Positions 35,501-45,544 of a DNA stretch of 64,000 nucleotides are shown here, piece after piece (position 1 is the stretch's first letter; each line of letters begins with the position of its first letter). The notes beneath the pieces were generated by a model that was not told where the DNA came from, did not search any database, and saw only the letters and a program-made list of their open reading frames with translations. Location: contig NC_052110.1 of assembly GCF_012273895.1 (NCBI RefSeq), positions 4,278,001 through 4,342,000 of the forward strand. Direction: 5' to 3'. The translations under genes were made by a program, and so were the position numbers. Source of the DNA: Zerene cesonia (taxonomy: Eukaryota > Arthropoda > Insecta > Lepidoptera > Pieridae).

Positions 35501-38189
35501 TTAAAACAGTTTTTATTGTGAGTCTGCACATGAATTTTACAGGCAATTCATAAACTACTGCTGTGACATATTATATTTGCTCCATTTCACTCGAAACGTG
35601 TTTTGAACATTTCTGATATGAATGCATTGCTTACTCAGTATTGGGATTAGAAATATTTAGGGTTTGAATATTATAATAGCTAGTATTTTAAAGTATGTCG
35701 GATAAAAAGTTTAATTACTATCGGATTATTTCATTTAATTTTATTTAAAATTGTTAATCATACTAATAATAAGTACTGCCATTATTTTGCCGAAATTCAT
35801 CAATATTTTTCATTAAAAATACTGTCGGTATTTTATTTAAATATACCTATTGAATGAAAAGTTATATTATCCGTTTTTTATTCAAGTGATATTTAAAATA
35901 AAATAGTTCTCACAACAAACCATAACTAAAAAATTATGTTATCTTTTCTTAAAAATAACTTACAAAGGCATATATTTTATTTACCTCTCTAACAAATCCG
36001 TGATTTGTTGATTCTCACTTCTGTCGCACAAACAAGACAGCTTCGTGTAACACTGCACTAAAACGTATGTTACTCAATCTTTCGATATAAACTTATGTAT
36101 GAGTATTATTTGTATAGGTGTCAACGTCATGATTGTTGGAGATCCGTATCTTATCAATAGAAAAAGCTGCGAATTGCTCCTCCGTTGTTTTTTTTAATAA
36201 GCCAGTTAAAAATAGAATCATAGGCTTCGATATCTATGATACGGTGGTAGGTTTGATTTGTGTGCTTGTTTGTATATATTTGGGCATATGCTTGTATGTA
36301 TATATTGCTTGTATTTATTTGGGCATATTTATGAATACTGTGTATTTTATTAAATCATTATCGAATTAATTGACACAAAATAAATCAAAGGTGTTGATTT
36401 AGTTTTGTAAATTATTACAACTGTATTATAAAAAAAAAAGTATTTAAATAGAAATAAACTTTGTTCGGAATTTGGGAGTTGTGAATAATATTCTAACTTG
36501 ACAGTTTAACTGATTTAATATGATACTAAGATAAATTTGTCATTAAACAACAACGTGAATGACACGCTCGGAATTAAAAAGCGATTATTATGTTATAAGT
36601 GTGATCATATACAAGAAATCTGATTAATAACGCAAAGTTATCAAAACATGTGACATGCGAATTACACTGACGATTTTTATTTGATGTTTATTTCATTTAA
36701 ACCATATTCTTATCAAATGTTCTGTGAGTATTAATAATATGCATAATTAAGGTTTTTATTAATCCAGAATTCGCATAATTTCTTCTGTAGGTACCATAAG
36801 TTTCATATATAACATACACGACATTATTCAACATTTTTATAAACTGTAGCTGTTTACAAAAAATATGTACCTATCGTAAAGAGTAAGTATGCCGTAGGAA
36901 CCACAAGAGACTACTTTCTTTGAGACGAAATAAATATTGCTGTGAAATAATCTCCAGACTTGCGAGACATTAAATTTAGGCTTGCGTTTTAAACGGTATG
37001 TTTTTGCATTCATTTTATAACTTACATACTAGATAATTAATATGGGGTTGCTCATTGGGGCTGTTTTATGCACGAACTATAAAACATACAACATACAACT
37101 TGTAATATATATTCCGTGGTTTTATGATAAGAGAGATTAGTTAGGCTGATTTACGTAGTAAAATTAAGTTTGCATTTTTTTTTCATTAAAATATTCATGG
37201 AAAAAATCAATATCGTTTTTCATACGGAACTTCATCTTAATTTATGATATAACATGGGAAAATCACGACATTTAATACTTAACACTATAAAGCCTAATTC
37301 GCTACGGATAATTATGCTATTTTTACAGAGCATTAGTGATTAAGATGGGATCGGAAGATAATAGCAGGAAGGTCGAATGTGTCCGCTTAGCTCACACTTT
37401 AGATGTTGTATCACATTGCAAAGATCACTTAATAGTGATCGTCTATTACCTTGTGCTTGAGTATTTTTAAAGCGAATTGAACTATGAAATAATGAATCCT
37501 GATTTTGTGTAGAACGGATTGTATTGCTTAGTATCTTAAATTCATGCACGTCTTTCGTTGCTACTTAATATTCTGGATTTTATAAATGTTATTTCTATGC
37601 AACATCGTGATACGGTTTTATAAAGCTTATTTGTAGTCTTTAAATAGATATCACATGGAGAAACTAGTTTACTATTTCCAATGTATTTATATAATAAATA
37701 AACTCATAAAGATACAATTCTTTAAAAAACAAAGAGCAGTAATTAAAATTATGTAACTTTTTAATATTTATTGCTAATAAATTTTAATTCTTATATATTT
37801 CACTTAAAGAAATTATCAAATTGTGTTTTCGTGTAATATCCGTTTGTTTCGTTTAAAATTATGGTAAACGTAGCGTTTATTGTACGTTTTAACCGTACCC
37901 AAAGTAGCCAACGTTTTTTAATTCTTAGTGCTCATTTTTATTCCTTTTATTGCACACCATACCTGTCAAGAGTTTCCTTCGACGTGTCGCTAGCCCTGGA
38001 CAATTTCCGCTGTCTCACACTGCCATCTTCACTGGGCGACTTCTCTGGCGGGAGTTTCAGCTCCTTCTCCTGTTTGGCAGACTTGCTAGCTGCTTCCTCG
38101 TTCTTGACCTTCACGGGCGACAGGCTGCCCGGCTTGTCATGCCGTTTCATCTCCATATTTCCGTCTTTGACCACATCCTGGCTGTTTAC
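23555..38189 (-). CDS. EF-hand protein resembling sarcoplasmic calcium-binding proteins (5' end open)
   Basis: This is probably a cytosolic calcium sensor or buffer. Exons in order are 38189-37963, 31685-31480, 28125-27950, 27598-27492, 26409-26222, 24412-24300 and 23779-23555. All junctions keep phase, giving 413 aa to the TAG stop. Residues 1-76 are a charged, low-complexity tail (SLSPVK, LPPEKSPSEDG, RQRKLSRAS, a likely phosphosite). Residues 77-145 are basic and helical (KYFTNWKQA, LLKRWRTLP). From about 175 comes an EF-hand core with one canonical loop, D186-HDRDDVICDQ-D197, followed by DFDGFFEKLAHFADWS. Two later degenerate EF regions lie near DRAGVGEITKDA (about 298-309) and 325-350. 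The C-terminus is HSVIV. No initiating ATG precedes the first exon in frame; the first in-frame Met is residue 12. The family call rests on the single EF-hand and overall layout. Confidence 0.75.
24088..24266 (-). mobile_element. Helitron-like repeat next to an EF-hand exon
   Basis: It runs from CTAGTTTTTCGTTTCGGCTT to ATAATATTAGTATAGA (minus-strand 5' TCTATACTAATATTAT). It ends only 34 bases before the exon that starts at 24300. The core has AAATCGGTCCAGAAAAG, the usual conserved region. Confidence 0.7.
24420..26200. other. EF-hand intron, AT-rich, no gene
   Basis: Intron between exons 26409-26222 and 24412-24300. No repeat terminus or exon was recognised. The short open frame at 25176-25358 has no coding support. 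Confidence 0.4.
26410..27490. other. EF-hand intron, no identified content
   Basis: About 1.1 kb of unremarkable AT-rich intron between two well-defined coding exons. Confidence 0.4.
28298..28426 (-). mobile_element. Short Helitron-like repeat with AAAC microsatellite
   Basis: It starts CTAGCGGTCCGTCCCGGATTC and ends TTATAATATTAGTATAGA. On the minus strand this is the familiar TCTATACTAATATTATAAAG with a GTTT run (plus CAAA units about 28374-28398). About 129 bp, non-autonomous. Confidence 0.72.
28430..29730. other. EF-hand intron sequence without features
   Basis: AT-rich intron upstream (on the minus strand, downstream) of the nested small genes. Nothing coding was seen. Confidence 0.4.
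29737..29742 (-). terminator. Poly(A) signal of the nested two-exon gene
   Basis: AATAAA on the minus strand (in GTAAATAAAGG), 161 bases after the stop at 29903. It supports a transcript ending near 29720. Confidence 0.45.
29903..30332 (-). CDS. Nested small gene, 66 aa, two exons, unknown function
   Basis: The minus strand lies within an EF-hand intron. Coding exon 1 is 30332-30317 (ATGATGATTGCTTTAG, donor TTAG|GTACGT); exon 2 is 30087-29903 (acceptor TATCAG). They join in phase 1 to give MMIALEIMDVSTKRRK..., then IENLCPNGEIYG, ARLRDRITRTIS and the end CKPL. A poly(A) signal sits at 29737. The protein is basic, with a KRRK cluster and no signal peptide or membrane segment. No domain was recognised. 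An alternative start is the Met at codon 9 (30082), inside exon 2. Upstream out-of-frame ATGs exist. It is transcribed in the same direction as the host gene, so it could also be an unannotated host exon set, but its stop and poly(A) signal argue for an independent unit. Confidence 0.5.
30721..30726 (-). terminator. Poly(A) signal of the nested lysine-rich gene
   Basis: AATAAA on the minus strand, about 40 bases after the stop codon of the 85-aa frame, followed by CTCCTCTTG-like sequence. The close spacing supports a short intronless transcript. Confidence 0.55.
30767..31024 (-). CDS. Nested intronless gene for an 85-aa lysine-rich protein
   Basis: The uninterrupted frame starts MTKESKLKDNEVEKQQ and ends KSKKKQAKRI. 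It has 22 lysines and 5 arginines in 85 residues. The lysine repeats are mixed with Asn, Gln and Glu in the first half and become nearly all basic in the last 25 residues (TKRPKKVMKTQKSKKK). There is no hydrophobic segment. The ATG is the first in the frame after AT-rich leader sequence, and AATAAA follows the stop by 41 bases. Composition suggests a nucleic-acid-binding or chromatin protein, possibly protamine-like or nucleolar; that is inference. Same strand as the host EF-hand gene and 0.4 kb upstream of the 66-aa gene. Confidence 0.55.
   Translation of the reverse strand: MTKESKLKDNEVEKQQNKNKMVSKPEEEVIKRVTRNSNMKEEGFYKFKNMMTRNVKTQNENGKVTKRPKKVMKTQKSKKKQAKRI
31742..31922 (+). mobile_element. 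Helitron-like repeat, fourth family, 57 bases from an EF-hand exon
   Basis: It starts ACATATAAACTTCCCGTGTC, carries CCGAAACGGCCGGACCGATT and AATTTTGTGTGCATAT, and ends GTTTGCCGGGTCATCTATT, a degenerate version of the CTAG-T terminus. It is just upstream of the exon at 31685-31480. Confidence 0.6.
32418..32614 (+). mobile_element. Best-preserved Helitron-like repeat of the TCCTACTAATATT family
   Basis: It is 197 bp from TCCTACTAATATTATAAATG to ACCGCGGGCGCAGCTAG followed by T. It contains GTTGCTCTTTCACGCAAAAG, CTGAACCGATTGCAATGAAA and ATATTCCTACGGTATACGG. It serves as the reference copy for those at 6833, 44312, 58469 and 62425. Confidence 0.8.
32620..34980. other. EF-hand intron, no gene seen
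   Basis: AT-rich intron. No splice-bounded open frame or repeat end was found between the Helitron-like copies at 32418 and 34985. Confidence 0.4.
34985..35132 (+). mobile_element. Helitron-like repeat, third family, copy in EF-hand intron
   Basis: It matches 61906-62054: GGTATGAAATTGGCGACACAGATAG, then ATAGTCTGGATTAG, then GGGTGCCACGTGTGTGACGCC. The 5' and 3' ends are eroded. Confidence 0.55.
35140..35980. other. EF-hand intron, AT-rich
   Basis: Nothing recognised apart from the neighbouring alternative exon at 35985. Confidence 0.35.
35985..36052 (-). CDS. Alternative exon of the EF-hand gene, mutually exclusive with 37963-38189
   Basis: The minus strand shows a clear acceptor (TTTTAGTGCAG) and donor (GAGAG|GTAAATAA) bracketing 68 nt open in one frame: CYTKLSCLCDRS, then ITDLLE and AG. 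It starts in phase 0 and ends in phase 2 with AG, exactly like the exon at 37963-38189, so it joins exon 31685-31480 as LLER-QDSKAS. Placed after the 38-kb exon it would run into a stop (TAG), so the two are alternatives. The upstream exon carrying the ATG was not found. Cysteine-rich, unlike the charged alternative. Confidence 0.55.
36053..37962. other. Intron between the two alternative EF-hand exons
   Basis: AT-rich. A partly repeated TTTGTATATATTTGGGCATA segment lies at 36263-36330. Short open frames at 37340-37549 lack splice or codon support. Confidence 0.35.
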
Positions 38190-38732
38190 CTGTAACAATA
38201 CATAAATCTATATATAAATAATATAAGTATAATAATTGAAATGAAATTTAGATATTTATTATGTGCATAAGTTGGTATCTCATTTATGCATAAGCTGCTC
38301 ATTAACCCCTTACCATTATATGGTGATGAAATTTTAAACATACAGGGTTTTAAGGTCAAGTTTAGGGTTAAATTGAATTAACATGGGGCACTCATATCCT
38401 GAAACAAACTGAGGCAATGATATAGAGATTTGGACGCCTTGGGCCAACAATAGAGCAGAGGACTCCTCGGCCCAACAATTTTCCAAAATTATAATATTGT
38501 ACATATTATGTACTACCAAAGGAAAAGCTTAAGCCTTTTTCATTGTATAAACTCTCAGTCTACTCGGATTCGAACCGACTAGCTAGTTAATAAATAATTG
38601 AGATTATGCAAAGTCACATGATTTCTTTCAATTATTATATGTGAACTTCGAAAATAGAGTAACTGGATAAGAAAATATTCTGTGTTTTAAATAAATATTT
38701 CTATAGAGGTCTACTGAATATAGTTTATGGTA

Positions 38733-38935
38733 CTAGCTTACCACTGTGCCCGCGTGATTTGTATACAACTTTTCAACCCTTATTCTAACCCCATTAACAA
38801 CTCTAACTCTAGTAGTCTAACTGTTTACCAAATTTCATATTAATTGATTTAGTTATTCAGGCGTAACAACGTAACAGGTACAGACATAGACAGAGTTAAA
38901 TTCGCCTTAATAATAAATCTGAATTCTGGCCTACT
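38733..38935 (-). mobile_element. Diverged Helitron-like repeat
   Basis: It starts CTAGCTTACCACTGTGCCCG and contains AACCCCATTAACAACTC, CCAAATTTCATATTAATTG, and ACAGACATAGACAGAGTT near the right. The orientation is inferred from the CTAG and GC-rich left end. Confidence 0.45.
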
Positions 38936-39438
38936 AAAGTTAAGTAATTACCGTTTTAAATCTGCGCGCTTTAGATAGCTGTTACCCAGCTGTTATATAA
39001 AAATTGTTTTGAAGTATTTCACAGAATATACACCCCTCATGTCAGCGAAAATATTTAAAATTCACTCCCATTTATCGTCTACTCAGCGTTTTTGAAACAT
39101 TGATAAATTACAACAGAAATTCTGTTTAAATTTTATGAATTATACACGCCTAGTATAATTTGGTATGTAAAAATAGATTAAAAATCACAGTATCGGTGCT
39201 TACTCATATAATAGTTAAAATATTCATTCCATCTATACTATCAACACTATCGATACCAATTACTATATATATTAATATATTTAAGAGTTTGATTGTTTGT
39301 TTATTAATCACTAGAGAACAGTTCGGGTAAATACCGGGACTGCCTTTTCCTTTGCGAATATTTTCGTACAATATGCCATTATTCTTTCAAAATTTAATTA
39401 TTTGTCTATAAAAGTAGGATTTTTTTAGAAATTTAAAT

Positions 39439-39586
39439 CTTTTTAACGGATTTTAAACGCGATTTATTAATTATATGATATTACGTGGAGTAATATAATG
39501 AATAAATCGTGTTTGATATCCGTTAAAAAGTTTTTAATTTCTAAATGTATAATACTCGCGTAAAATCAAACACAAGAAAATGTTAG
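39439..39586. repeat. Fold-back repeat (about 40-bp arms), related to 63010-63171
   Basis: The left arm (39439-39483, CTTTTTAACGGAT...) and right arm (39491-39530, ...ATCCGTTAAAAAG) are largely complementary around a 7-base loop. They are followed by TTTCTAAATGTATAATACTCG and CGTAAAATCAAACAC, which recur at 63126-63171. MITE-like. Confidence 0.6.
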
Positions 39587-39589
39587 GAT

Positions 39590-42500
39590 TTTTTTAGTCC
39601 AGTATATTTTAAATCGAAGAGATATCATATCATATGTTTACTAATTCCATTACAGATTAAGGTTCGCTCTCTGTATCGAGAGAGGTCGGATAAAATAATA
39701 AACGGGGACAGATTGAGGTGTGAATTATTGAAACTTCGACGTTGTCAGCCCACATAGGGATTGAGATAACACAGGGGCGTATCGTGATTGGCAATTTATT
39801 CGGATTCTTTTCTGATAAACAATGGAAGATAAATAACATACGAGAATTTCTTAAACAACACTCATGTAAGGTCTCGCCCAGTTTGTTATTAAAAAGGTAA
39901 AAGATTTTTTGTAATTTGTTTTGAAATTTTAATTATTGTGTAATAGTACATTTTTATAAACCCGCGTAAAGCGCATATGTGCACTATACATCTGTTCGGT
40001 TTTAAGATTTTAATGTATGCGTTCATATATTATGCGGTACATGCGTTACATACCACTAGCTTCGCAACCAAAAGCTGATATCGCAAAAGGTTCCCATAAA
40101 TTCGACTCTGGAATGGACACGTTTGTTTTGCTGTATAAAATATGCAAATAGGAGGCCTCTTGGTAGCGTCACGGGCAACATATGGCAAATTTTACTGCCG
40201 AAAAACAAAACTGTATGGGTTTGTTTTACTGGCGTATTATGCAAGGTCGTTAAAACGATATGTCGCAGAGTCGAAATTAAAAAAGTAACACGATGTTTTT
40301 ATTGGTCCGCTTCGCGGCCCATTGTTCCTGCAATATTGCTTTTAACATGGAAATCGAATGCCGTGTTTATTTACAATGGAAATCTATTCATATTTTTCCG
40401 GGAATTGTAATGTTTGAACGCAATATCGACGGCAAAAAAAAAAATTTTAAGAGTTGTGTATTGTCATATATGCGGACTTGATTGTGCTATATTTTATATA
40501 CTTAATTTATTTATATATTATATTTATGTTCCATTCCTCATGTCTATGTGATAATTGTAGAAAAGATATAGACTACATCTGAAATGTGATTCATAATTTC
40601 TAAAAACTAACTACATATTTCTTTACAAACGATAGAGACTTTTTTATTGTAAATAGAAAATAAGCAGACGTCGTATCTTATAATCAAAATGCTTTATTTA
40701 CGATAGAGTTTATATAAACATGGTTTACTTACTTTATAAGCGATATGTACAGCAATGGCTGTGCTAGAGTAAGTTTCTTAACTAAGTCCTTTCATTGAAG
40801 TGCTCGGTTAACTCTATTTACTGTCCTTAGTTTGAATAACACTCACAATAACTTGTTGTTAACGTTAGGGATTGTGTCTTACTAGAATTAATAAGACAAG
40901 TATTGGATCCAGTAATTCGATAATACTGTTTTTGTCACTTGGAAGGTCCTTTCAGAGAAAATAGGAACATTGTCATGAACTCCAATGCTGAATGTACTTT
41001 GAAAAATAAAATGTAATCTGTTTATTTTACTGAAAACTTACATTTAATGACAGTTTTTATTGCATTATTACAGAGATATAAAGACCATTTTATTCTTTCT
41101 TTACAATTATGCCTTACATATTGTCTATTAAAAAATACTTTATAGTACGCATCTGTCTCCGTTCTTGACCTTCAATCTCATGAGTTGTGATCCATACTTA
41201 TTAGTCTAATAACTTTTTTACTCTTTATTTCAACGTGTAAATTATTTAACAAAATTTTTTTGTCACAATGTTCATGGGAAATTCGAAAAGTATGGAACAG
41301 TTTTGTGCGTCCCTGAGAAGACCTCAGTAAAGTTGACGATTGCACTTCGCAGTGCTGGAGTTTTTCATCCATAAAACGTAGCTTGTCCTCATATTAAGAT
41401 AGTTGTGTAAGATACATAACATTAGAATACAATTTCACAATCATTTTATACAGTATTTTTATATATTTTATATGGTTTTGTTACACAATGATACACTGCT
41501 TCTAATTATATTTTTTATTGTGATCATTAAACACGTCAGTCGCGAATCTGATGATAAGACATAGATACATATTATGTATTTGGTATCAAAACCTTCATTA
41601 ATATGGTATGAAGAAAAAGAGTGAATGCTATTTTTAGCACCTACTGTTCAAGTATGTATAAAAATATAGGACAAAAAAGGGAAGGGATAAAATGTAGAGT
41701 TCTCGTTTTATACTTTGCGTGAAAAATTGTATACGTTTAAGTAAAATAGATGGAGACTTTAAATAGGTAGGTGCGTGCACAAATCCTCATCAAACCATTT
41801 TGAACGCTCATTACTTTTAAACAAGTCGGTTTACATATTACGGTACTTATTTCATTTTATTCACCATACTTACATAAAGTGGAACTAAGAAAATTTGAAA
41901 GGGTTTAATAACGAGGTAAAATAAAATGGGTCGCTGCTTGACCCGTAGCTCATTCAGTAGCTAGTCTCATTGTTTTTCCTAACTCTTTATAGGTGCCACA
42001 AGTTAATGACATCCGGGCCTTGTTACTGTGTCACTTTGTGGACCTTTTGTCATCGTTTTATCGTCTACGTAAGAGCTATTAATACCAACGTGAAGTTTGT
42101 TAATGTCGCAGCGAAAAGAAAGTTGTCAAAATAAAGTAATGCGTTCCTTGGGATAATTAATTACTGCGACACTTTTAAGGTTTTATTCGAGAATTTTAAT
42201 ATTCCTTTATGTTTTTTTTTGTGACAACGATAAGATAACTTTAAATGGTTTTATGAATGCGTATTCAGTGTACGTCTATTTTCCCCATCATGAATTATCT
42301 TCGATAGAACAAACGTGGCTGAATAAAATGTGTATTCAGAGTGGATAACATAAATTTTAATGCTTTGTTTTATGGAAATATTCTAACCTATTAATCCTTT
42401 GAAATAAAAGATTAAACCAGCTTTTATTTTTATTACAGTACAGCAAAAATAAACACCACATAATCCAAAGTAAGCACGAGCATTAATGCGCTCCGTGCCG

Positions 42501-43700
42501 GGATTAAGTTATCGGCAGGCAATAGGTGAAACGATATGCCATGAAAAATGAGTACGAGGTGCTTGTGCTGCCTTATGTAACTTATCCTGATAGATGCTCC
42601 CGAGTGGATTCATATATATGGAGCTTATAACGAGTTAATGTGCCTAGTTTAGTGTCGTTTATCTTGAAGGACGAAACACCATATTAATATTGTTATTGGA
42701 TTCCAAAACTGTGTTTGACAAGGTGAACTAAAGGTGCGTATAAAATAGCATGCGTTTTATTTTACGAGTCAATCCAGCGAAGTCAGGTTAAGTTGCTAGT
42801 ATATTATGATGGTGCAAAATATCTTTTGATCACACGTCTTCTTATCTGAATAATCATTGAAGTGTCCTCCTCTATCTTCATGTCTTTTATGTTGAATTTA
42901 CCCATAACTCTTACATTATAATAAAACAAATGTCGATAGAGTCCATAAATAGGGAAGCACAGTACCAGTATATACATTCAGTCTGGCTATATATAGCCCA
43001 CATTTTATTGGCTTTGTGGAGTACTGAAACGAATATTTTATGCGACTATTCAGCGGCAATCTTTTAGTGCTCAGGTGGAAACAAAAATTCGGTTTTATTC
43101 AGATAAACGCGGAATAAACGTTAATGGTTTACTGGACTGTGAAACTGCAGTGTAGCGCTGCAGATTTCAATCAGATGATGATAAATTTGTTCAGTTTAAT
43201 GTCGAGTAGTTTTCTAGTGATTAAATGTGGCGGATTTCTGGGCAACAAATAGTTGAATTTTTTTTAATGGTAATATCCAGTTGAATTTATAAACTTTTTG
43301 AATTTAAATTTTATATGGAATTGAATTTTGTTTTATTATTTCCTACAGAAAAGGATTTCAATTATATTACAATATTTACTGACGTGAGTGCTTTTACACA
43401 CTTTTAGTCGTACCAGCTGCATACTTTTCAAATCTAATTAACATACTTTAAATTAATTACTATACATTTAAATGTAACACCTGCATTTTGTTGTAAATGT
43501 TTATGGACGAAGTTTTTGGAGACGGCACATATGCTCGTTTTCCCGCCATTCGCATAAAGATGAGGCATAAGTGGGGTAGACAAATACCGTTTATTTTTCT
43601 TTTTTTGTTATTGTCTAAATAAACAACGTGTTGGTTATGTTAATATTTGGAAAGTGCAATTGAGGCACGTATTGTCCCGTTTATATACTTAAACAAGTAT
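39590..43700. other. Long non-coding stretch, probably 5' intron of the EF-hand gene
   Basis: No supported gene. Two blocks are less AT-rich and not repeat-like: 40075-40435 and 42460-42650. They have the look of conserved non-coding DNA, but this cannot be shown from one sequence. The 95-codon open frame at 40123-40410 has no start context, splice sites or domain. Confidence 0.4.
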
Positions 43701-43714
43701 TCATGCTTATTAGC

Positions 43715-43905
43715 TTTCCGCCCGCGGCTTCGTTAAAGAAAAAAAAGAGACAGTTCGGGGTTTTCCCCACTTAGTTTCCGCTCCTGTGGCATTTCTGGGA
43801 CTAAACTACTCTATGAAAAAAGTGTTCTCGGGTCTAAATCTATATGAAATTTCATACTAATCGGTCCGCTAATCTCAGGAGCTGCTGGTCCAATTTGAAA
43901 AATTT
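43715..43905 (-). mobile_element. Helitron-like repeat fragment
   Basis: GCTTTCCGCCCGCGGCTTCG at the left, then GTTTCCGCTCCTGTGGCATT, TTCTCGGGTCTAAATCTATA and ATTTCATACTAATCGGTCC. It is the reversed 3' half of the common family, with the 5' end missing. Confidence 0.5.
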
Positions 43906-44114
43906 TTTTAGAGTTAAATAGCCCATTTATTGAGAAAGGCTTAAGGCATAATTTATATAACATAAGGTACTACGTGCAGTTAGATATTAATAATATTATA
44001 AAAAAATAATCCAAATATATCACCGCCTTCAAAGCAATGCACAATATTACCACATACAGCCGTTGCAAGCGCCTCTAATAAGAAGGTATTTCGTATCGTT
44101 ATAATATCAAGTTC

Positions 44115-44200
44115 CATACCTCCATATCCCGTTATCCGCAGTGGGAACATTTTTCATTCTGGGGATTTTGAGCGCGGTTGAATGAATGACGTAATAACCT
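44115..44200. promoter_or_regulatory. Putative regulatory block, copy A of a shared motif set
   Basis: It contains CATACCTCC, CCCGTTATCC, the 17-mer GGGAACATTTTTCATTC (44143-44159), GGATTTTGAGC and ATGACGTAAT in that order. The same five elements recur in order at 56231-56323. TGACGTAA is a bZIP/CRE-like site. Function is inferred only. Confidence 0.35.
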
Positions 44201-44311
44201 CTGGTACAAACGAGCTAGCAGAATAACGTTTTGAAAATATTTGGAGAGCGATAAAACGATATATTGGATTAAATGCTTTTTAATTGGCCAAATAGTCACA
44301 ATATTTAGAAG

Positions 44312-44367
44312 CCCGATATTCCTACGGGATACGGTCTTACGCGGGTGAAACCTCGGGGCGCAGCTAG
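44312..44367 (+). mobile_element. 3' end of a Helitron-like repeat (truncated)
   Basis: CGATATTCCTACGGGATACGG, then ACGCGGGTGAAACCTCGG and GCGCAGCTAG followed by T. Only the last 56 bases remain, as expected for 5'-truncated or partly deleted copies. Confidence 0.7.
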
Positions 44368-44369
44368 TT

Positions 44370-45430
44370 TTAAATAAAAGTTTGTTTTACTGAAACTTAT
44401 ATACTAATTCATAGAACTAGAGGTAATAGTTAAATCTATTATCACTTCTCTTCTCTCCTCTACTATCTATTTCTAATTATTATATAAGTATTTAATAAAA
44501 GCTTTCAATTAAAATACATTTTGTCCATATAATTAAATAAGATTTTCTCGTTGCTAAGGGAAATGTCGAAGCTTTTTCCATCTAACGGTTCCAACGTTAA
44601 GAGGCTCGTAAGGAAACTATTAAACATTATAATGGGTTTCTTAAATACACATTTAGGGTACACTGGCAGTAGCCGTATCATTCTTGCTTTATACAATATT
44701 ACGTGAGGTAGGATTTGGTAGCAGCATACTTCTTTTTACCGCACTATTTATGAAGACATTTTACGGCAATATAGTGTTGGGATAAGGTGTAACGCTTTTC
44801 TAAAAATTTTGGCACATTTTTGGGTGCATTTTTGCGATTTCCTCGGTAAAGGAAAATGTTCTGTGTGCATCCTCACTATGTAGTGATTTTATTCTCAATG
44901 AATCGGGAAAAATAGGATCGAAAATTCATTTTTAATCCACTATTCGTTAGTTTTTACGGATAATAATAATAAAATTTATGCATAACGAATTGAGTTACCG
45001 AAGACAAGACGTGTCATTTAGAAGTTACCAATAACATTAACAACCTCATATATTATTATTTCATACGTAAAAGAAATTATATCAAATGTAGCATCCAAGT
45101 AATAAACTAAAACATTTATGTTTCATATATTTTTACATACAGGATAGTTGAAAGGCACAAAAACCTAAGACAATACGAGTAAAAGTCGAATGAACTTCCG
45201 TGTCAACCGCCTGACCTACATCGCGACATCTTGTCCTAAACTCTGCATTTTGGCGTTTCTGAACTTAATTGTTTGCCACAGGTTAACAATGTTGATAATC
45301 GTTTACTGCTTTAGCCAAAGAGGGTTATAAATAAAAAAAGCAATAACTATGAGAAACCAGGAAATGAAGTACATATCACTTGAGCTGGGATTAAAAATCA
45401 AACAGCTAAGATGGGATATCGTTTGTGCTT
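44370..45430. other. Non-coding, no features recognised
   Basis: AT-rich sequence between two repeat fragments. Nothing coding or structured was seen. Confidence 0.4.
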
Positions 45431-45434
45431 CATT

Positions 45435-45535
45435 TATTCGTCGTTGCAGCCTTTTAGGACGTCCACTGTTGGACAATGGCCTCCCCCAAAGGTATCCAAA
45501 ACGACCGATCACCAGCGGCCTGAGTCCAGCTTCTT
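45435..45535 (+). mobile_element. Fragment of a common lepidopteran retroelement-type repeat
   Basis: It has GCAGCCTTTTAGGACGTCCA, then CTGTTGGACAATGGCCTCCC and CGACCGATCACCAGCGG. The GGACGTCCACTG-TGGAC-TAGGCCTCCCCCAA motif is widespread in moth and butterfly genomes as part of a LINE-type repeat. Open frames on both strands cross it, but it is not a host gene. Confidence 0.6.
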
Positions 45536-45544
45536 TATTAGTTT

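Noticed and set aside
38560..38585. Perfect box B-like GGTTCGAATCC on the minus strand
   Set aside because: No box A at the right distance and no foldable tRNA; probably chance or a small SINE remnant.
40123..40410. 95-codon + strand frame in the long non-coding interval
   Set aside because: No recognisable domain, splice sites or signals; an overlapping second frame is also open, suggesting composition rather than selection.
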